Below, one piece after another: positions 48,301 through 60,300 of a DNA stretch of 64,000 nucleotides (positions are counted from its first letter, which is position 1; each line of letters opens with the position of its first letter). Below the pieces are notes generated by a model. It was not told the DNA's origin, searched no databases, and saw only the letters and a program-made list of their open reading frames with translations. The stretch covers positions 27,946,822-28,010,821 of the forward strand of contig CAIIXF020000008.1 of NCBI GenBank assembly GCA_903813345.2, written 5' to 3'. This DNA is from Owenia fusiformis. Taxonomy: Eukaryota > Annelida > Polychaeta > Sabellida > Oweniidae. Position numbers and translations under genes: made by a program.

Positions 48301-51300
48301 GGAGGCATAAGGCACAATCTGGATTTATTTAGGATTATCAGAATCTCAGCTTTTAAAGGATTAGTGGATTTGGGATTATTAGATATACCCTACGTTTGTC
48401 TGATTATATTGACCTGATTAGTCTGGAAAGGAAAGGATCGTATTTTACTGATCTAATTTGGATTGAGTAGCTCTACACTAAAATGAACAGAGAATTATAT
48501 GTTGTATATTTGTACCTTCAAACTGTCTGGACAGAATGATTTGAAAATTACATGGATACTTTAACAGTTGTCATTTATTCTCCAGTAATGGTATGTTAAT
48601 GAGAGGTTTAATTGGTTTAGCCTAGAAATGAGAAAGCCAATAGTAAGAGCTTGTCCTGCTGTTGTTAATCTGAGAGACTGCTTCAGTGGATAGGAGTACA
48701 TTGGCATTGAAGTAGTATAGAGATGGGAAGCACACTCAGCACTTAGATTTATGGATCAATCAAACTGAACGAGGAAATTTTTTAGATGTCATTAGCCAAA
48801 TCCTAACATACAAAATTTTCGTGGATGAATCAATGAGTGTTTTATGGATTAATTCAAAGAAAGATATCAGCCTTATATGAGATTTATGTGATAGTATCAT
48901 CAGTTCGGATACTGAACTTTGGAATCCGACATATTGGGTGTAAACATTTATGAACAGTGTTTCATTTTCTCTAGAACAACAGGAAGGAAGTGACATTGAG
49001 TGTTTGATGGATACGTGATAGATGTTGGTGAGGTTATAAAAGTTCATAGGCCATGGATGTAAACATCTGATTGGGTTACTGTTTCTACTATATTGTTTAG
49101 TTGAATTCTGAGTCTGTAGTGGCCTGTAGTGTTTCTCAGGAAATTGAAAAGCAATTTGATCTAGATGTATATATGGTGTTAACCATTTAGTCAAACATAC
49201 TGAGTTTGAAACCTGGGACAAAGTTTAATTGAAAAATTACAGAATTATTGGAGGAGGAAAATATTTTAGTTTATCAATCTACATCTGGTTGATAGTGATT
49301 TCCTAATGGTATTATCAAAATGAAGGCTGAATCTTGCCAGGATGTACAATCAACAAGAAAACATGTACTATGAATAGAAGCTCCAACATACAGATTAGAT
49401 TATCAAAGACCTGAGTTATACTGACTGGATTATTTGTTCAACTGTAGGATGTTTACCATATAGGATAGATTAGATTAACAAATAGTATAATTTTTCATGT
49501 GAAATACATATGTCTTACTGAAAATAAGAATCGGTAACATGGAGTAAAAATCTCTTGATAATTTTATATATATTTGAACATTATTTGATTTGTAAAATGG
49601 AGGAACCTGCTGTTTTATGCCCAACTGAAACCAAACTTATCAATTTCATGTTAGAAAACGAGGATGCAATATTTGGCAGTACTCCATTTGAGGATAAAAT
49701 CCTCAGTATTGAAGATTTAGAGGATACAAAAATTCTCGATATTGAAGATGATCAATTTGTTCCCGATGTATCATTTGGACGAGCTGGAACTCCGTTATGT
49801 GAGGATAAATATGAAAATGATTTAATTGAGAGATTTGAAACAAATGGGAAAATTTATGATATTTCTGATCTTGAAGATCGTGTCATCAAAATTGCGAGTG
49901 ATGAGGATAACAATTATCTACATGCTGAGTAAGTACCTTCTCTTATCTACTGTTTTTATGGTAACCCCCACCCCAGAACCCAAATTCTTTCAAAATCATG
50001 CAGTTTTCACCATTCTAAGCACTTTCCAAGTGATTTTAGGCCAGAGTTGTTGAATGTGAACCCCCTGGAATTTTTTGAAAAGTGACCCCCCTCCCCTTGG
50101 CAAAAGCTGACTATGAGCCTGAATCCATCTATCATAATATACAGCCATCAAAGCAGTGCGTATACAAAGATTGTTGAACAAGAACCAAATCAAGAATCAC
50201 CATTGGAGTTGTTCCATGTTGCTACTGGAAATTAACATACAGCAAAACTTGTTTAATCCAAATGGTACTAAGACAAGCCAAAAGTGTTTGGATAAGCAAA
50301 TGTTTACATTTCAAAGTTATTATGTCACCAGCAGAAGCGGTGACATATAGTTATAGTTTCCAACTTTTTTATGGACAAGGTTTGGGGGTTTAGTTGTTGT
50401 TCAGCATTTAGTGTCTGTAACAAATGACAGGTGGTGACATTTTGCATGTTAATGCCTAGTTTAATTTGTGAGTCAATGGAGAATAACAAATGAAGAAAAA
50501 TGTTCACATGGAGAGTTGTTCAAATTAGACAGTTGTTCAGCTATACAAGTTTTACTGTATATGGAAGATGGATGCAATTGTTACAAAGTAGAATTGAATC
50601 TAAGCCAACCCGAGATGTCCCCTCCTTAGGGATGGTGTTCAATTATCAACAGTTATGGAATCACGAAGTTAGTTTTGTTAAGAGGAGGGGTAAATGTAAT
50701 GATGGTTTTGCTAGCAAATACTGTTGTTTTTATTAGCTCACATGGTGAGCTTTTGCAATCACTCACTTGTCCGTCTGTCTGTCTGTCCGTCTGTCTGTCT
50801 GTCCGTCAACAATAGTGGCACGTTTTAAAACCTCTGTCGATAGGATTCCTGTTTTAAGTTATTTCTGTTCAACATCAATACAGAAAACCCCCCTATGACT
50901 CCTGGTTCAAAAGCTCGCCTATTTTCAAAATGGCCGTCACTTTTGTCTCGCGAAATTCACTTTTAGCCCATTTCCTAGCTAACCTCTGTCGATAGGATTC
51001 CTGTTTTAAATTATTTCTGTTCAACATCAATACAGAAAACCCCCCTATGACTCCTGGTTCAAAAGCTCGCCTATTTTCAAAATGGCCGTCACTTTTGTCT
51101 CGCGAAATTCACTTTTGGCCCATTTCCTAGCTTTACAAATAATTTCAGGTGTCCTACATTGTAAAAATCCATGTCAATGTAAAGATTAGATATATGAAAT
51201 AATTTTGTTACAAAAAATCAGCGAAAAATTGTATCCATTTTTTTATTTTCAGCCATTTTAGTTAACATTGATTTGTCTATCTGACTCGCCAAATCCACTT

Positions 51301-54300
51301 TCTGTCAATAACAGTGGCACGTTTTAAAACCTCTGTCGATAGGATTCCTGTTTTAAGTTATTTCTGTTCAACATGAATTCAGAAAACTCCCCTATGACTC
51401 CTGGTTCAAAAGCTCGCCTATTTTCAATATGGCCACCATTTTTGTCTCGCGAAATTCACTTTTGACCCATTTCCTAGCTTTACAAATAATTTCAAGTGTC
51501 TTACATTGTAGAAATCCATTGCAAAGTAAAGAGTAGATGTATGAAATAATTTTGTTACGAAAAATCAGCGAAAAATTATATCCGTTTATTTATTTTCAGC
51601 CATTTTAGTTAACATTGATTTGTCCATCTGTCTCGCAAAATTCACTTTTGGACCATTTACCTTAAACCCTCTGTCGATAGGATTCCCATTTTAAGTTATT
51701 TTTGTTCAACATCAATACAAAAAACTCTCCTATGACTCTTGGTTCAAAAGCTCGGCTATTTTCAAAATGGCCGTCATTTTTGTCTCGCGAAATTCTTTTT
51801 TGACCCATTTCCTAGCTTTACAAATAATTTCAGGTGTCCTACATTGTAAAAATCCATGTCAATGTAAAGGGTAGATATATGAAATAATTTTGTTACAAAA
51901 AATCAGCGAAAAATTGTATCCATTTTTTTATTTTCAGCCATTTTAGTTAACATTGATTTGTCTATCTGACTCGCGGAATCCACTTTCTGTGGCACGTTTT
52001 AAAACCTCTGTCGATAGGATTCCTGTTTTAAGTTATTTCTGTTCAACATCAATTCAAAAAACTCCCCTATGACTCCTGGTTCAAAAGCTCGCCTATTTTC
52101 AAAATGGCCGCCATTTTTGTCTCGCGAAATTCACTTTTGACCCATTTCCTAGCTTTACAAATAATTTCAAGTGTCCTACATTGTAAAAATCCATGTCAAT
52201 GTAAAGAGTAGATGTATGAAATAATTTTGTTACGAAAAATCAGCGAAAAATTATATCCATTTATTTATTTTCAGCCATTTTAGTTAACATTGATTTGTCC
52301 ATCTGTCTCGCAAAATCCACTTTTGGACCATTTACCTTAAGCCCTCTGTCGATAGGATTCCCATTTTAAGTTAATTTTGTTCAACATCAATACAAAAAAC
52401 TCTCCTATGACTCTTGGTTCAAAAGCTCACCTATTTTCAAAATGGTTGCCATTCTTGTTTCGCGAAATTCACTTTTTGCCCATTTCCTAGCTTTACAAAT
52501 AATTTCAGCTGTCCTGCATTGTAAAAAGCCATGTCACTGTAAAAGGTAGTTGTATGAAATAATTTTGTTACAAAAAATCGGCAAAATATTATATCAGTTT
52601 TTTTATTTTCAGCCATTTTAGTTAACATTGATTTGTCCATCTGTCTCGCGAAATCCTCTTTTGGACCATTTGCTTAAAACCTCTGTCGATAGGATTCCAG
52701 TTTCAAGTTATTTTTGTTCAACATCAATACAAAAAACTCCCCTATGACTCCTGGTTCAAAAGCTTGCCTGATTTCAAAATGGTCGCCATTTTTGTCTTGC
52801 GAAATTCAATTTTGGCCCATTTCCTAGCTTTACAAATAATTTCAGGTGTCTTGCATTGCAAAAAGCTATGTCACTGTAAAGAGTAGTTGTATGAAATAAT
52901 TTTGTTACAAATTATTGGCAAAAAACTATATCCGGTTTTTTTCAGCCATTTTAATTGACTGAGAGACAGATGGCTTGAAATAATTTTGTAACAAAAATCA
53001 GCAAAAAATTATATCCGTTTTTTTCTGTCACCATGTGAGCCCAGTACCCACGGTACTAATTTTTTATTAAATATTTTTAATATGCAAATGAAAGACAAAT
53101 CAACATTTTCAAATTCCATTGGATGGGGGAGGGGGTGGTTAAAACATAATGAAATTAACTTCTTAATCTTTTTCCCACTTCTGTTGATAATTTGACACTG
53201 TCCCTTACTCCAGTTTATTAGCAGATGCCATCAGCCATTGTCATCTTTTATAGCATGTCTTAATTAGATAATGACAACTATCTTCCCAATAATTACTGTT
53301 TTAGAGCTAGCATTATCTCCCTATTAATGTCATCATGAAATATACACCCTTTATATGTATTTTTAGCACAGGAACTTTTATCACCAAATAACAAGATTTT
53401 TTCCTGGAAAAATAGTGAGTCTTAATTCTCTAGAGAATGAATGGTCGGGTGACAGGTTGTCACAGTTTTTCAAGGGGGGGGGGGGGTCACTGAAGATGTC
53501 AGGTGTTGGTACAAGTTCCAGTGTTTTTTTTGAGTTGATAGAATATGTTTTCTTGGAATACTTTCAATTTCTTTGGTCAATTTCAATTGTCAAGGTCACA
53601 TTTATAAAACCATATTGAAAATATTTATTTGTGAATCAATGAGAAATAATAAAATTAGGACCAAGAAAGATGTTCGCACTTCGAGGTATTCGGATTAGTG
53701 AGGTGTTTGAATATACAGGTTTTACTGTATGTATTTTGACATAGCTTGTGAAGTACATGTATTTTGACATAGCTTGTGAAGTACATGTATTTTGACATAG
53801 CTAGTGAAGTACATATATTTTGACATAGCTTATGAAGTACATGTATGTATTTTGACATAGCTTGTGAAGTACATGTATGTATTTTGACATAGCTTGTGAA
53901 GTACATGTATGTATTTTGACATAGCTTGTGAAGTACATGTATGTATTTTGACATAGCTTGTGGAGCACATGTATTTTGACATAGCTTGTGAAGTACATGT
54001 ATTTTGACATAGCTTGTGAAGTACATGTATTTTGACATAGCTTGTGAAGTACATGTATTTTGACATAACTTGTGAAGTACATGTAATTTTGCACATTGTG
54101 AAGTACATGTATTTTGACATAGCTTGTGAAGTACATGTATTTTGACATAGCTGGTGAAGTACATGTATTTTGACATAGCTTGTGAAGTACATGTATTTTG
54201 ACATAGCTTGTGAAGTACATGTATTTTGACATAGCTTGTGAAGTACATGTATTTTGACATAGCTTGTGAAGTACATGTATTTTGACATTATGCATAAACT

Positions 54301-57300
54301 TGTGAAGTCTGGTTTTATCATATTAGAGAGTGATTGTGGTTTCCAACCAATGTTACATCTACAGACCAAGGTCTGGTAAAGTTCCTGGTATCATAAAATC
54401 CCATCTATTTTTTACAATGGCGTGTGTGGTATGTTGTGTTGTAGACCATCCTGAAAATCTTGAGGTCACGCTGAGGGGTTTAGACAAGGAGGTTCCTGTA
54501 CATGTATCTTTTTTTTTTATCAAACTAAATATATAATCAAACATCATTTTCATATGCCTGGTGTATCCCAAAAATAGTAGTCTTAAATGGTATTTATTTT
54601 TAGCAAAAAGATAGATCAATGATCTCCGCATGTTTTTTTCAACCTAGCGCAGAATTTCTTTTGGCAGAAATTAAAAAAAATTAGTGCTTGTAGAATTGAT
54701 AACAACCATTAACATTCAAAATGTCACCATCTGCCATTTGTTACATACACCAACTATCAAGCCATGAATACCTACAAAAAAGTTGGAAACTTATTACAAT
54801 ATGTCTACTTGTGGGGGTGACATAATAAGAGGCTTATGAGATGCTGGTGTCACAGTATTTGACTTTTTAGTTATATTTAAGTAAATAAACTCTGGAATCT
54901 CCTCTTCTCATAGGTCGTAATTCAATTAGTCAAATTGCCTTTATGCTGCAAACTGGGATATTATCATAATGTTGCAATGAACTTCAATTTACTGTAGAAT
55001 TGGATATACACTTTGGAGCTGGGGACATTATTCATTCCCATCCAAAACTAATGAATAATTTAACATGGCATGATTCTGTCTCATAAAAATGAGCCTTGTG
55101 GACTTGAGTAAAATGAGTTGCCATTTCTTATTTCCCACCACTGTATAGGTATTTCATCAGTCTGGGAGTGCAAGACCCAATATTTTGTTTATGTTTATTT
55201 ATTTATTTCAAATACACACAAAAATATAATACATGAAATGGGTGACACTTAATAAAGTGTATATTCCCAAAATTGAGCTACAATACTACTTGTGTGTTGT
55301 CTCACCTATCAAATGCAAATATCAAATTTCAAATGCAATGGTACATGCACTCTGGATCCCTTCACTGGATTAAGCCGGCAAAATAGAAATAGTTAAAGGG
55401 AGAACAAATACAATAGAGAACATTATAGAATTGCATTACCTTTTCTGCTCTGTCAGATTGCTCTTTACGTTAGATATTGTATATGTGACAGCAAAAAAGT
55501 CAATAGCCTAAAGTATATTCCAAATCTTGTTAATTTGCGAGTTCTTTTTGACATGTATTTGGCCAGTATCATGTTGTTTGAAACTTTACTATCTTTGAAC
55601 AATTAAGGACCAGGATCGATGGGAATGACTCAATTGTAGTTGTTCTCCCTTTAAGGTGTATTTACAAGTTCATATAGTAGTGTGACACTCAATCACTCAA
55701 TACATAGTTCAAAGTTGAAATTATTATCAAGTCAATTTACAACTATACAAATTATGTATAAATGTCCCAAAATATTCCAAAACTTGAAAAGATGAGTAAA
55801 ATAACAATGTGGGAGTACTTTATATTAGAAAATTACTGCAATTGTTCGTAATATCACAAAAACAATTTCCAATATATTTTGTGGTGCCATTTGAAGGTTA
55901 TCACCCTTGTATCTATAGAATTGTGGTTTTGTATGTCCTTTTGAGAGTTCCGATGTTTAATCAATTTTTCAGTGACAAAATGTTATAATTGGAATGATAC
56001 GTAATACACAAAAGACTCCATTAATATCCATCTTTGGTTTTTAAGTAAGTCATCCCTTCTAATAATTTTCATATATAATGGTTCCTATTGCTTTAAAATA
56101 TTTGAATGAATTGAAGAGATAGTTAGAGATTCGACACCTTTTTAGACTGGAATCATAGCATCTTTTTGGTATGCCGCTTTAAGTGAATCTTATCTATGTA
56201 TGCCAATTGTTAAAGGGGAATGTGGGAATTGTGTAATTGTTATAAGGGATTCTGTCATTTCATCAATAATATCAACCTTTAGCATTAACAGGCCTGTCAA
56301 CTGTCCCGCAATTTGCGTATTTGTCACGCATTTGCTGAAGAATTTGAAGTCACGCCAGTTTTTTTTGCGTGACAGAAAATGTCACGCAAATACGCATTTT
56401 ACCAGGTAATTGTCACGCAAAAACATTTCTGCAGAAATTTTTTCGAAATATGTTTACGATACGGTAAAAATACGAACGTCGGAAAAAACCGAACGCAATT
56501 TGTCACGCGAATCCCGTATATGTCACGCATGTTCATTGGAAATTTTCGTACCTACCCCCCCCCCCCCCCCCGTTGACGATACCGCGAGCGTAGCGAGCGC
56601 GAAAAATTTGAGGTGATCAAAGTTTGGCAAAGGTGCTCAAACTTTGGCCAAAGGTGTTTAAAAGTTGGCCAAAGGTGTTCAAAACTTGGACAAAAGTGTT
56701 CAGATTTGGACTTAGGTGTCCAACATTTTGAAGTCACTCATATTAGGTGGTCCCAAGTTGACAGCCCTGCATTAATGCCATTTAGTTATATCCTATTGTA
56801 CATCTAGTCATACGATTGATTAGTCTCCCAAACTATCACTCTGTCCCTAAATGATTTAATATACCAAGAAATATGCATGCTATCCTAATTACATTAAATT
56901 CAACTATTTTCTCTGAAACGTGCATTTAAAGCTAAATTAAGCGTTCTTAATATATTTTCGATTTTAATGATACCAAATCACATTATGATTTAATATCAAC
57001 TTATAAGACAAGGTGAGGGGACATAAGAGGCTTTCAGATCAATTCCTCAAACATTCTTAGACAAAATATTTGCTATATAAGACATATCTCAGATTTTTTC
57101 ACCAGGATATGAATTTTGAAGTGGTTCAATGGGGTAATCAATATGCTTTGTTTCTTGAGTGTGTATGTTACTGACATGTACATAAAAAGTCACTTCGGAT
57201 TAGAACATATTTCTCAAAATATCAAGTACTGCATTGGTGAATAAGCTCGTATTTTCCTACTGAACTGTATATTTCTTAAAATGTCAATGCAAGTGTAATG

Positions 57301-60300
57301 GGCGTAACCAAGGGGGGGGGGGTGTCACAAAAAAGAGTTGTAAAAATTGTCGAAAAACATGAACAAGTTATAGTAAGAAAATAGAAATACTTACCATATA
57401 CAATGTGAATTTTTTAAAAATTTGGGACTTGCTTTACTTGCATTGATGCAAATCCAAAAAAACACCTTGACAATTGCTGGCTACACCCCTGAATATATGA
57501 TATATATCTCAAAAATCCCTCAAAATATCAATTACTCATGGATTGGTGAATTTAAGCTCACATGTTGTTTTTCCCACTTATACTGTATGCAGTTCTAGTT
57601 GAGAAAGTATACGAGAAAGTCTATCATCTGTCTGGGTGTCTGTCTGTGTATTGCATAATAACTCCACAACCAATAATGTCCGATCTTGGGATAAGACCAT
57701 TGTTTCTCACCAAGTCAAGCATTTTTCTGTACTATCTTGGGAATGGAACATTATTTCCCACTGTCTGGTTATTTCTAGCAACATGAAATGTTTAGAATGA
57801 AGGATAATTTGATAAAAAGATTAGAAGGATTTGTTATGCCATAGTTTCGGTGTTTTTCTAAAAAGCTATAAATAAAGTATGCCATTGGCATTCATTTCAT
57901 GTATCCTGAGATGTTCTTCAAAATCATGCATGCCTATTGAACATGTGGGCCAATTTTATAAAAATTCAAATTTTAGACCCTAAAAATTTCAGGCCCATAA
58001 TAAAATCATTATGTTATAATTTCCAATTTACGTATTTACTCCTTATTGGGCATTCTCTTGGATATTTGATGTTTTGCCATGTAATGTTGCATGACTTTAT
58101 TACTTTATCTGGTGATAATTTCCCTAGTGTTTCTCAACTGGAAACAATAGATATTAATAAATTATCTTCATATCCCTGCTGACAGTCGAATAGAAGCAAA
58201 TTAACTACAAAGTGATTTTTTCAATGTTTTATCTTTTTCATCCAGGTGGCTACCATAGGTAAGATAGCATGGGAGAGTATAGAGCTTTTAGAATGATAGA
58301 TGAGAAAGTGATGGTCATCTTTTTCAAAAATTAGTTTGACAGTTTCAAAAATATCTCGAGATGGGGTTTATAACAATGGTTTTATCTAAGGAGAGTTGGA
58401 TTGATTTCATTTTCCTGATCATTTTACTCAAGATATAATAGTACAATAACGTCATTTCTAAGGGCGATATAGTGAAATATGGGACCAAGGGCCGAAGGCC
58501 CAAGGTCCAATATTTATAGGATATCCTATGATTTTGAGGAATATCATTTTTATCTACGAGGTGATATTGATATCTGCATGAGAGAGCGAAGCGAACGAGT
58601 GCATATATCAATATCACCGAGTAGATTAAAATGATATTCTGAAAAAAATCATAGGATGTTCTTATTATCCTACACTTACAAGGAGTGTACTGAATGTATA
58701 ATATCAATGTAAAATGAATTTCATGCCAAATAGAGTCAATTTGGCGGGAAATCAACAAGCGGAGTATATCGTCACAATATCCTCCGCATATTGGGTTTTC
58801 CGGAGTATATCGTCACGATATCCTCCGCCCGGAGTATATCGTTACGATATCCTCCGGATATTCATTTTGCCAATAAATATCAAATTTATTTTTTCATGTT
58901 ATTATACATTTAGTACACTAAGTGTAGGATAATTCACTATATCGCTCGCAGAAATGACGTTATTATTAGTATTATTACCACCCTTAACGACCAGGACTGA
59001 AACAGCAAGAAAATCTTACGCATTGAACGATATCTAGTTTCCCGGGGAAAATTGCCGGTCCAGAATATATTCTAGACCGGTCCATATGGACCACCACTAT
59101 GACGTCACACATTTCTCAGGTCGATATAGTAAAATAAACGCCTTCTAAACTAGCGCTAAAACCCCTAGAACTGGCCCGGCAAGGTGGTAATAATATGTTA
59201 TGTTAATGAAAAAATATACGGTCACATTATATAGTCCTGGTCAAAGATACAACTGTTTTAAATCATTTGCCATACCAATCCTGCTGTTTTCATGAATTTT
59301 AAATGTTAATGTATTTATTTTTTTATATGTGAAATAAAAGTAAGATATAACCATTCCTTTTGAATTTTGAATCTTTGTCATAGACTGACATCATGATATC
59401 TGTATTATGGACTGTGTGTGTTGACTATACCGTATGTTGTCTATGGCATCATGTTTCTATATACAGAATGGGTATCCCCATCCTGTATCATACTGTGGGC
59501 AATAATCTGTGGTAGCACAGAAAGTGTCCAATTTCCTTTGTATATTCCCGGGATTATATTATAACAAATATTTCAGTTAATTCAGTATCATAAGTTATTA
59601 TATAAGGATTATCAAGTGTAAAAGTCTGAATATTTTGTTCATCTTGGTCGATTGACATGAAATACAAGGGATAGTGGTATATTGACATGAAATACAAGGG
59701 ATAGCGGTCTATTGACATGAAATACAAGGGATAGCGGTCTATTGACATGAAATACAAGGGATAGCGGTCTATTGACATGAAATACAAGGGATAGCGGTCT
59801 ATTGACATGAAATACAAGGGATAGCGGTCTATTGACATGAAATACAAGGGATAGCGGTCTATTGACATGAAATACAAGGGATAGCGGTCTATTGACATGA
59901 AATACAAGGGATAGCGGTCTATTGACATGAAATACAAGGGATAGTGGTCGGCTAATGTGTTCATTTCATCAAGCTGAGGAATTAAGGCTGCATCAGTCAT
60001 CGTTTGTTGTCATGACAACTGACAAGCTGACCTTTCCAGGGATAGAATCTATCTCCTAACATAAATATTACATCTCAGTGATAACACTCAGAATTCTAAA
60101 AAATCACTAAGGAATCAAATGAACAAATTTCCTGATTATATGCTTGCCTAAATAACTATAGGTGACCATGTAAAATTGTACAAACTTCAGTTATGAAGAA
60201 AAATCAGATTCCACGATTATAGTGGTGAAATATTTGTAGCGGCATAATCATGCAGTTAGTATCTGTTCTGACAGTTTTGTAGCCTCAGTGCGAATCGAAT

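Larger units (their letters stand above)
41832..49554. other. First part of the 20-kb PPP4R4 intron 2
   Basis: AT-rich intron without recognised exons. It holds inverted-repeat elements at 42013, 43612, 45546 and 47154, and TGTCACC copies at 43508 and 45103. Frames such as 46029-46451 (minus) fall in repeats and show no domain. The stretch 48000-49554 shows nothing recognised. Confidence 0.5.

Noticed and set aside
48760-49221. 153-codon minus frame in PPP4R4 intron 2
   Set aside because: No recognisable motif, promoter or repeat-independent support; composition looks like non-coding AT-rich sequence.
53655-54369. Three overlapping minus-strand open frames of 164-201 codons
   Set aside because: They are the 28-bp minisatellite read in three frames; the unit simply has no stop codons, and length variants would shift the frame.
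59648-59947. CRISPR-like regularity
   Set aside because: Units are contiguous with no unique spacers, and the genome is animal.
59554-60000. 148-codon minus frame with a decapeptide repeat
   Set aside because: It is the 30-bp minisatellite; no signal, splice site or non-repeat coding sequence supports it.
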